Part shown: piece after piece, positions 47,563-58,575 of the stretch
Numbering within the stretch: position 1 is the first letter of the stretch
Layout of the letters: every line of letters begins with the position of its first letter
Origin: Biomphalaria glabrata
Taxonomy: Eukaryota; Mollusca; Gastropoda; Planorbidae
Reading direction: 5' to 3'
Length of the DNA: 64,000 bases
Assembly: GCF_947242115.1 (NCBI RefSeq)
Contig: NC_074726.1
Span: 21,479,325 to 21,543,324, forward strand
Position numbers and translations under genes: made by a program
Notes under the pieces: generated by a model
Databases searched by the model: none
The model's input: only the letters and a program-made list of their open reading frames with translations
What the model was told of the DNA's origin: nothing

Positions 47563-48063
47563 ATGATGAGAGCTGTGCAGGCCCTAAAATATGGCGGACC
47601 GGAAGTCTTACAAATTAATAACATCGCCATACCGAAACCAAAGAAAGGGGAGGTAAGTCTAATTATTATGAGAACAAGAACAAATCAACGGACAAGTGAA
47701 GTGGGGAGAGGCTTTTTTTTTTCTTAAGTTACAATTTGAGTTTTTCCTGTAAATTTCTTTCCCCACTCCAATGAGCTATAGATCTTGCAAATTATTAAAG
47801 TACTATAAAAGTACTTGTCAGAGCCATTAAGCCATTTGGATGGTACATTTCTCAGTTTTACGAATACATAAAATGATAAGTCAAATCGGAGAGCTATCAA
47901 TTATAGTAAATACCAGATTACCAGCAGGGCATCAGAACAACTATATCAAATCCTATTGATCCTCATTAAGCACTGTTTAAATTTCTTGTAGTTAGGCTAA
48001 CTACTTACATTATTCCGTTGGTATAAATTTAAAAATGTCTGCATGTTACATTTCTCTCTTGGA

Positions 48064-48105
<42 letters not shown>

Positions 48106-51100
48106 CAGGGAGAGAGAAATATATATGTATATAGAGAGATGGAGAGAGTCAGATAGAGAAAGTCAGAGTCGCACGGGCCAAGAATTAAACGCGAACCATA
48201 CTTTGAGAATCCCTGCCTTCATGTCTACTAATGTGAACTGTTGAAGTTAGCCAGTTGGTTTTAATCTGTAACTGTGCTGCTCATGTTTTACATACTATAC
48301 TATTTTATAAGTAATTATCACTATACACTAATCTCAACACACAGGTTCTTATCAAGGTCCACTTTGCTGGAATCAACCCAATCGATGCTCTGATTACATC
48401 AGGTTTCATGGGCACCTCTGGTCCACTGCCACTGATTCCTGGGATGGACACTGCTGGTGTAGTAGAGGAAGTAGGAGATGGGGTCAAAGGTTTTAAGGTC
48501 AGTGAGGTCCAGTTGTCACTGTGGAGTTTTATTCCGTTCTTCTGTTCTGAAATTCAAATGTATTCTTTAAATGAATTTCATGGTGTTTGAGACAAACTAG
48601 CATTGTCGTTTGTTCTCTATCATTTCTCTCAATATAACGTCTCTAATTTTTTTTATATTTTCTCCGTCTCTCTATTTCTTTCTTTTTCTCCATCTCTCTC
48701 TTTCTTTCTCTCTTTCTCTCTCTTTTCTCGCTAAACTATGTCAAAAGAGCGAAATGAATATGGACTGAAATGAGTATGGACTGAAATAAGTATGGACTGA
48801 AATGTATATAAACTGAAAAGAAAACAAAAAAAAATACCGGAAGACATTTAGATTAACAAACAAAACAGTAAACAAATTTAAAAAATGTAAATAAATGTAG
48901 CTCTGTTGCTCAGTTTGTGCGGTCTCTACTGGACGACATAGCAAAGACTTGCTAACCTTCGAAAAAGACTACTCAACATTGACGAAGCTATTCATGAACT
49001 TTTTTTTTACTGCTGCTTTCAGTATCATTATAATACATGATATTTCGTTCTGATGTAATAATACATGAAATTTCTTTCTGTTATGATACTACATCGATAT
49101 CTAAATCTATCAATCAAGAAATGTTTCACAAAAGATAACTCTTTGCAGCCACTACAATTGTTCATGATCTTCTCTGTTCAGTAGTGTTAACGTCGTTTGT
49201 ACACTACACGGTTTGACCATACCACCAAAGTATATACGAGTTTTCCCGTGTCGTTGTAGCTTTCAAATTGTACTGAATTTAGATGTGTCGTATCTAGACT
49301 ATAGCTCTTCCACAGTTGTATTTATTGCAATTTAAAATTCTGCCGCAAGACTAAAAACCTGTCTAGTTTGAAAGCTTGCAGTTAGTCATGTAAGCCGCAA
49401 AGCAACAAGCAAGTTGACCGTTGAGTTCAGTGACTGTTTTAGAGCGCCCCACTTCCATTTGGCCTTGCCTTTCTTCACATATTCAGCCGTACGATTATTT
49501 GCCGTACAGACTAATCTCTAAACCATGGAGCAGGCTCTAGAACAGTACAATTTTCAAAAACTGTCTTCCCCAACATGCTCTTCCTTCTTTGTATTCCTAA
49601 TGCGTCTCTGTGGTTGTTCCTTGGTTTCAGTTATTCTTCTATTCCAAACTTTCATTTCACCTTTGACCTTTGACTTTACACCTCAATCCTAAACATTAGC
49701 TTATTGACATTCTCAATGTTAAAATTTTCTGTGTATTTACAGAAGGGCGACAGGGTGTATACAGTGGCTACTGACAACGGCGCATATGCCCAGTACACTG
49801 TAACCACCCCCAAACACATTGCTCACCTACAACCATCTCTCACCTTCGCCCAGGGCGCCGCCATCGGTGTCCCATACTACACAGCCTGGAAGTCCTTGTA
49901 TTTCAGGTATTTTATTGTAATGTTTTGTTACTGTATAGATTGTGTAGCGTAGGCTACTGGTCAGTGGCGAAGTCAGTTTTATTTGGCGATTTCTTGTGAG
50001 GGCGTGTTGGTCGAATGCTAAACAGCTTGGTTTCAAGAGTATGCATCCCGTTATAGACTAGGAACACTATTTGTGGTGAAAAAAAAGGTTTGTCGTTGTG
50101 CTGGCCACGTGACACACTCGTTAATCGTGGGTCATGAGCTAAATCTCCATAACCACAATGTACATTTTAAAAAAATAATTTTCTCCTCTAAGTCACCGAA
50201 TTTAGTTCGTTTGAAAATTGGTCTAGACTTTAGACGCCCGATAAGGGAAGAGAGCTAGCCCTTGACTCTGACTTCATCATATGAGTAACGCCCCTAAGGG
50301 CGAAAGCAAAGTTTAGTTGTAAGAAACAAGTGATTACATCTACTGAAAGTTAATTGTCTTTGTCTATGAAACAAGAAATAACAACAAACATCGTTAGAAT
50401 GTCTTCATTAAGTAAAGTTCTTTTTATATAGTTTAACAGGATTATGGAGATATCAACGCTTTTGGTAACTTTGATTGCATCGGGTCACATATAATTAACA
50501 TATACATTCTACATAATTCGTACAATCATACAGTGGTGTAGCTAGGGTGGGGTAGGGATCCGAATTTGAAAATCCCCCGGGCCCCCACTAAAGTGTCCGA
50601 ATTGTTTTCACCTTAAATATTAAATATTACGTCATTATCTCATGTCTTGGTGTCAAAATGTAGGGGCCCCTAAAGAAGTCAAGCCCCCCCCCCGACCCCG
50701 TACCCCACATCCCTAGCTACGCCACTGCAATCACACTGGAATGTCTTATAAAAAATAAAATCAATAAATTACATTGGGTGTAGTTGTGAAAGGCTCGGTA
50801 CGTGTTCTTACTTAATAGAGATTCTTATTAGTACCATTTATTTCTTGTTTAGATGTGTTGTTGTTACTTTTATAATGATTGTTGACGAATGTCTATCAAA
50901 AATGATTTGACTTTATGCTAATGCTACTAAAGACAATGCACCATGTTGTTCCCCCCTCCAGGGCACAAGCCAAGAGTAAAGAGACGATCTTAGTTCATGG
51001 AGCCAGTGGAGCTGTAAGTAGGCTGGGGGGTAGGGGAAGCATTCATCTGTATTGTCCTGGAATCATTCATCTGTGTTGTTCTGGTCTAATTCACACTCTA

Positions 51101-54100
51101 AAAGTGCCTAAAACTGTAATCTTAAATTCCGCTGCCTGGTGGTTTGGTGATTGTTACGGTCCAGAGTTTGAACGCACCTACCCGTCCTGCAGTAGGTTGG
51201 GAAGGGGGAAAGCGCACTACTATTTGCTTTGTACAACGCTTGAACCAACTCTGTCTAGTACTCGTGATTTCTTCCACATCCCATTCTCGGATCAAGTTGA
51301 ATCTTTGCACAATCATTCATTGTCGATGACAACACATTAATCAATCAAAGAAATCAACCATTTAGTTAATAGTAATAATCAATTAATTTTGTTTTATAGA
51401 GAAAAAAGAGTATTAGTCTTGCAGTATTGAGAGATGTTGTAGTAATTGTGTGGTTCTTTACCTTGTATGAGCTTTGTTTTGTTTTTTAAGTATTTTTTTT
51501 TTTCGGTTAAGTTGAATGGATCACTACATATGATTCATTTTATGCGGATTCTAAGCTGTCCTATAACCACAACAAGACTTCAGACCGAAATGAATAAAAC
51601 ACAGAGAAAAATCAAGAATAAACATTATGATTATCTAAAATAATAATTCTAACATATTGGCTGGGAGGTGGTGTGGTATGCGCTCTGCACTTTTGTGCCT
51701 ATGGTCCCGGGTTCGAAATCTGCCCGCCACCATCCTCCGAAGTCCTACGGGACTTTTTAGACTTGGGATGTACTCATCTTTGATTCTGGTGGAGCATACG
51801 GAACATGTAAAACAAACAAACAAGAATAATTGAATAGATTCACTACTGAAACCACAGGCATACATTTGTTCAGTCGAATTAGAAATAGAATTATCTCCAT
51901 ACTCCTCCCAATCTTCTTCTTTTCTTTTCTTACTTTTTCTTTAGCTTCCATCATAGCGCTACCACATTTCTTCATGGCTTTCCCTTTTTTACAAAGCTTA
52001 TAACAACTTAATCCGTCTGTCTGTCTGATATTCTCTAGCTAAAACTTTACACAATTAATCCTTGTCCCTAACAAAAACATGAATCGATAAAAAAAAAATT
52101 AAGCATTTAATTAATTAGTGGTAATTAAGTCTTTTTGGTTGATATAGAAAAGGGAAATAACTCTTACAATATTGATATATATTGGTATACATGTGCAGTT
52201 CTTTCCCTAATATAAGTTTTTTAAAAGTATTTTTAAATATTTTGCTTGTTTACTGTATTTTATTGTTTAAAAAACGTAATCGGGATTTTAAAAGTCACAG
52301 TGTAAATCTAGAGAATACTTTCATCTGCTTTTAGTGTGAACATTAGGAGTAGGCCTAATCTTGTATTGTTTTTTTTAACCCTATACTATGTGTAGGTCGG
52401 AATAGCCGCTGTCCAGATAGCAAAGGCCAACGGTCACCTTGTCATTGGTACAGCTGGAACAAAAGAAGGCCTTGATTTGGTCAAGAAGGTTGGAGCTGAT
52501 TTTGTCTTTAACCACCGACAGGAGGGCTATATGGATGAGATACAGGTGAGAGAGAAAACATCTTTCACAAGACTTGGAGACTTTAATATAACATAAACAC
52601 ACCATTAGAAAGATGAACATTTGTTGTTGTTTTTCGTTGAAGTCTTCTAAGAACCAACTCTCGTTGCATGAGTGTTATGGAGTGTGTGTGTCTGTGTCTT
52701 TGTGTGTTTCTATGGTGACGTTGGGAACAGGTTAGCGATTGGTTGTGAATGATGCAAGATAGGTGGCATTATCGTCACTTGGTCTTAGGACACAGACGAC
52801 GCCAGAACGTGAGACTGAAAGGCTGTGTTATTGTAGTGAGTTAAATTTTGTTAAAAATATTATTACTAAAGTAGAGTACATTTGTCTTATATTATAATAA
52901 AATGTACATTTAGTATTGTTCACAAAGCTACTCAAGTTTTTACAAGTTAAAATATAATACGTTTAAAGCATTTTAGTTGTCTAACAGCAGTTTGGTGCTA
53001 GCCCTACATGTCAACGACCTGAATACTGCCTATGTCACAAGACACAACGAATTCTTCAGAAAACTCTATACAATATTGTTAAATAAAATACTAGGTGTTA
53101 ATATTTGCAATATATTTTATAAAGTTATGACTTTGTTAATAAAATATGACTGTTATACCATACAGTGCCGTACATCAACAGGGTGCAAACATTAAATATT
53201 ATTATTTGATATTGGTAATGTGTTATGACATATGAGTGAGTATTTACAAAGTACCCTATACTCCCCAGAAAGCTACAAAAGGGGCGGGAGTGAATGTGAT
53301 ACTGGAGATGTTAGCCAACGTCAACCTGGACAAAGACCTTGACCTTCTTGCTCAACGAGGACGTGTTGTGGTAAGACGTTCACTTTCCATGTCTCTCATA
53401 CATGGTGTCAGACGTTCTGGACTTGGAAAAACAACATATTGTTATAGAATGGTTGACTGCACTGATATAGTCTCACACATAAGTAGCGTCCAGTTCTTGC
53501 CTTAATGGATAGAGGTCGCCAAAGTTATCGAGTTATTGTGAATTGTGTGCGTTATTGGTTTTATTTTATGTTAAGGCATTATTATTTCAAAGCTTATTCA
53601 GACAAATCATGGTTGTCCTTACGCGTCTATCTTCATCCGGGATACATTTTTTTAAGGCTATACCCTAATTTTTACTTGGGTCAATAATGTTTTGACTAAT
53701 CCTCAAAAATATCAGGGACATAGAAACTAATTATTTTAATTATAACTGACGCAGAGGGGGTGTTTCTATGAACATAACAAAAAATGTTTATTTACATAGA
53801 ATATAACATACTAAGAAAAAGGTACTTGTAAAATAATAATGGCAATCATGGGCGTAGCCAGGATTTTTTTTCGGGGGGGGGGGGGGGTTTTGGGGGGGGG
53901 ATTTTTTTCTCCCCCCCCCCGGCCACCCCCCCTCCCCAGCGAATTTTTTTTTTTATATGTATTTATGTGTGTGTGTGTGTGTGTGTGTAAATAATCTTTA
54001 TTGCATTCTGACTCTTCATTCTCTCGGAAGACGTTTATTGTGCCCTAGAATAGGTTCTTCCATGAGTTAGTGGAAAAATTGTAGATTCCCCGCAAATACT

Positions 54101-57100
54101 AGCAAGGGGGTCTGGGGGAGCGCTAGGAGCCCCGCCGCCAAGCACTATTTCTGATATTGAAAGCCAACAAAATACATATTCTGAGCTATCTACAGTGCAT
54201 TTTCCTGCTATTAAAAAGTTTTATTTCAAAAGCCTAATGTGCTATTCTTACTGACTTTGACCCTCCCGCGCCGTTTGGCGCATGTGCTGTCAAGCTGTTT
54301 CTAGAAAATTATAGATTCCCTGCCATTACTAGCTATGGGGTCTGGGGGGCGCTAGCGCGGGGCGAAGCCCCGTCGCCATGCACTATTTCTGGTATTGAAA
54401 ACCAACAAAATGCATATTCTGAGGTATCTAAAGTGCATTTTCCTGCTATTAAAAAGTTTTATTTCAAAAACCTAATGTGCTATTCTTACTGACTTAGATC
54501 CTACCGCGCCGTTCGGAGCATTTGACGTCAAGCTGTTTCCATAAAAATCTGTCACTGGTAATGTCTAAAGCCTCTTCCCACCTGCCATGAGGACCTCAAT
54601 GAATGAGTGGCGCCAAGTTGTACTAGGATATTATTGCAACTCTTCTTATGCGTAATCCATTTTGTCGGAGAACATGTCCCGCAAACCTCATGCGTCGCTC
54701 CCTCACAATCTTACTAAAGGGTCGACTCCCAGTTCGGCATAGGATTTCCTTGATTTAAACCCGATCTCTATAACGGACTTCTAAAATCTGTCTTAGCCAT
54801 CTTTGTTGAGCCACTGTACATTTAGTATTATTCAATTTCGGCAGATGACTATTCACTGCAGTTTATTAAGGGAGCCCTGCCACTGATAAAAATGTGTAAC
54901 CACTCTTGAATACGCTGTTGGAATTAATTGACTGTAGTTTGCTTTAGATTTTATATCCAAAAGAGAAGTTTTATCGTCAAAATCATCTGTTGGGGGTTTT
55001 CCACATCAAAATGCTCTGTAGGGGATCTTAAACTCAAAACCATCTGGAGGGGTTTTAAACTTTAAACAAACGCCATCTGTAGAAGAGGGGTTTAAACTCA
55101 AAACCCCCGATTGGATTGGCTACGCTCAAATAATTTTAGTGTGTAATTTGCTTTTTTTTTATATTGAAGAGGTATTTTTTAAACTCAAAACCCCTTTTGG
55201 CAACGCTCATAGCATTTTGAGTGCGTAATTTGCTTTTTTTCTTACACTGAAGATGTATTTTTTAGCCTCAAACTCCCCTGGCGGGGGGTTTAAACTCAAA
55301 ACCCCTTTGGCTGCGTTCATAGATTTTAGTGTGAGTAATTTGCTTTTATTTATATTGAAGAGGTACTTTTTAGCTTCAAACTCCACTGGAGGGGAGTTTA
55401 ATCTCAAAACCCCTTTGACTACACACAAAACATTTTGAGTGTATAATTTGCTTTGTTTTTATTATTAAAGAGGTATTTTTTACCTTCAAACCCCGCTGAA
55501 GTGGGGTTTAAACTAAAAACTAAGTCAAAACCAATTTAGCTACGCTCATAACATTTTGAGTGCGTAATTAACTTTTTTTTATATTGAAGAGGGGGTTTAT
55601 CGTAAATTTTGGAGGGGGTTTTAAAATCAAAATCTCCCTTAACTGTGCTCTTGGAATTAGGAGATTTTCGTTTGCATTTTTGTTTTGTTTTGTTTTATAG
55701 AAGAGGGGGGGGGGTTAACTGCAAAAACCCCAAGTAGGGGGTTTAAAACTCAAAACCCCTAGTAGGGGTTTTTAAACTCAAAACCCCTGGTAGGGGTTTT
55801 TAAACTCGAACCCCCCTGGTAGGGGGTTTTTTAAACTCAAAACCCCTTGGTAAGGGGTTTTAAACTCAAAACCCCATTGATTGTGCTGGGGCAATTGATG
55901 GTTTAGTATTAAAATCTCACCTAAAATAAACAAAATCAAAGCAAAAAATCATTCACTGAATTCCGATCCCCCCCCCCCAAGGGGGGGGGGATTTCATTTC
56001 GGGGGGGGTTTGAACCCCAAAAACCCCCCCCTGGCTACGCCCATGATGGCAATCAATTCTAGTAGTTATCAACAATGCTTAAAAATAAATGTTTACTTGA
56101 TAGCAGACATACAGGACTTTCAGACTTTACTCAGGCTTATAAAACTAGTCTTTAGAGATGTGGTAAATCAAGACTCTTATAAGCCTACATCTGCACAAGT
56201 ATCAAACTCATTAACTGCTTCTAGTACAAGTTCCTCAAATCTTGGGTCATAGACCGTCATACAAATTGTTTGTATCTTCTTCACTACACTCTCACAGTTA
56301 ACATACAGGGTTCAAACCACGCAAGCACTGGCCTTAAAACAATGTAACAAATCCATAAAGTCTAATTCTAATCAATCAAACACTATCCCCTTCAATTACT
56401 ATTATAAAGGATTTAACAAAAAGTAGCCTACAATAAAAGTGGCTGGGTGACAGGGATTTATCAACCACAACTAACATCAGATATTAGACATAACAGTACA
56501 GAAGTCAACGACTTGGTCTCCTGTTACATGTTACAGGCACTGGCGGATCCAGGGGGGGGGGCGGTAGGGGCGATCGCCCCCCCCCACTCGGCCGACCCCC
56601 CACCCCTAGGGGGGGGGCTGACGAATTTTAGTATAGAATTCACACAATTAGTATACGAATTTATTACTTATGTTAATAATATATACTAATTATTTATATT
56701 TCAACCTATTTATAGATTATTTCGCCCCCCCCCTTTCTAGTATTTTGCTCGATTTGGTATGGTCGGGAGGGGGCGATGGCATCAAACCGCCCCCCCCCCC
56801 ATCATAAACTTTCGAGGGGGGGGCGGTCCTATTTATTTGTAGAATTCACAGCTTTCTTACAGAATCAATTAAATATCTATATGATTAAAACTTGTTATTG
56901 GTATATTAACCGGTCTTTATATTACGTCGTTCACCTGTTGGCCGATTGGAAGGGGAGGAGCGAATACCTCTACTGCCCTCCCCATCTAAACCCTTTGAGT
57001 GGGGGGGGGGCGGTCCTACTTTTTGGAGAAATCATAGTATGTGAAAAAAATTAGTCGAATATTTATATAATATAAACATGTGGAAGTGCGATACATGCAA

Positions 57101-58491
57101 TCACCTTCCCCCCATTATTACAAATTACAAAATTTAAAAAATCTGTCACTAATATAATTTAGATATGCTATAAAGTAAATTCTTATATCAAGTCACCCAA
57201 CCTCTATTCTTTAATGCAAAATGCAACCATTAGCAGAAATTATAAAAAGGAGGGAGGATTAATCGTTTTCATTTTACCGCCCTTCCCCTTTCCAGACAGA
57301 GTTTGTGTAATTTGACATGAATTTATCATAACTATTTTAAGAAAGACTTTGCTTTGGAAAAGTTATAATTCAAACGAAATTTTTCAATATAACAGTCACG
57401 GTTGAGATGAGTTCAAAAGCCAGATAATCTTTTCCTAGTCGACTTTTTTTTTTCCAACTTTTACTCTATCTCATATTTTTCTAGTTAAAAAAAATTAGGA
57501 CTATAACTCACAATTTATGCTAGAATTTGTTTGAATATTATTAATCGAATATTGTCTTTTCAGCGGCCATCCCCAAAACCTTAATCTAAATATGTGGGGT
57601 ATCTTATCTTTTCAAAGAACAAATCCGTTGTATTTGCAATGTATTAAGGGACTATAAATTCATAAGGGACTGCAGGCACGACATGGCCTAAATTGTGCCG
57701 ATGTGCCTCAAATCAACAAATCAACAAATCAACTATAAATTCATATTAGAATATTTTTCTCATTATTCAAAAGGCACTTTATAATAGAATGAATAATGAG
57801 GTCAGGAGAATGCGTTACTGCAGTGAAGAATGACAGAAAACGCTTTTAGCGTCGAGGCTTCGCCCCAAACCTCACTGATGAATTATTAGCTGTAGAAGTC
57901 AGGAGAATGCGTTACTGCAGTGAAGAATGCCAGAAAACGCTTTTAGCGTTGAGGCTTCGCCCCGAACCTCATTGATGAATAATAAGCTGTAGATGTCAGG
58001 AGAATGCGTTTCTGCAGTGAAGAATGCAAGAAGACGCTTTTAAAGTCGGGGCTTCGCCCCGAACCCCACTAATAATTAATGATTTGTAGATGTCAGGAGA
58101 ATGCGTTTCAGCCGTGAAAATGCAAGAAAACGCTTTTGGCGTTGGGGCTTCGCCCCGAATCCCACTGATAAATAATGAGCTGTAGATGTCAGGAGAAAAC
58201 GTTTCTGCAGTGAAAAATGCAAGAAAACGCTTTTGGCGTCGGGGCTTCGCACCGAACCCCACTAATAAGTAATGAGCTTTAGATGTCAGGAGAATGCGTT
58301 TCTGCAGTGAAAAATGCAAGAAAACACTTTTGGGTGTCGGAGCTTCGCCCCGATCCCCACTGAAGAAGCTTACAGCGCTCTCCCAGACCCCCAAGCTTGC
58401 AAGAGAAAGGCCTCAACATGGCTGTTTTTTTTTCTGTCTTTTTTTCGCCGAAGATTGAGAAACAGTCTTATTTTTTATTCTCATATATCGA

Positions 58492-58575
<84 letters not shown>

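Larger units (their letters stand above)
53846..56046. mobile_element. GC-ended inverted-repeat element (about 2.2 kb, non-autonomous)
   Basis: The left end TCATGGGCGTAGCCAGG and the right end CCTGGCTACGCCCATGA are perfect inverted repeats of 17 bp, followed inward by long G or C runs. TGGCAA flanks both sides (TGGCAATCA occurs at 53840 and 56047), a probable target duplication. The interior carries no transposase. It holds a duplicated 230-240 bp block, a LINE 3' end and arrays of GGGGTTTT/AAAACCCC units. It lies in intron 6 of gene C. Superfamily not assigned. Confidence 0.8.

Noticed and set aside
57996-58394. 132-codon minus-strand frame with repeated ISGxRGEAPTPK
   Set aside because: The peptide repeat mirrors the 96-bp DNA array of the hAT-type element; the repeated motif comes from the GGGGCTTCGCCCC hairpin segment.
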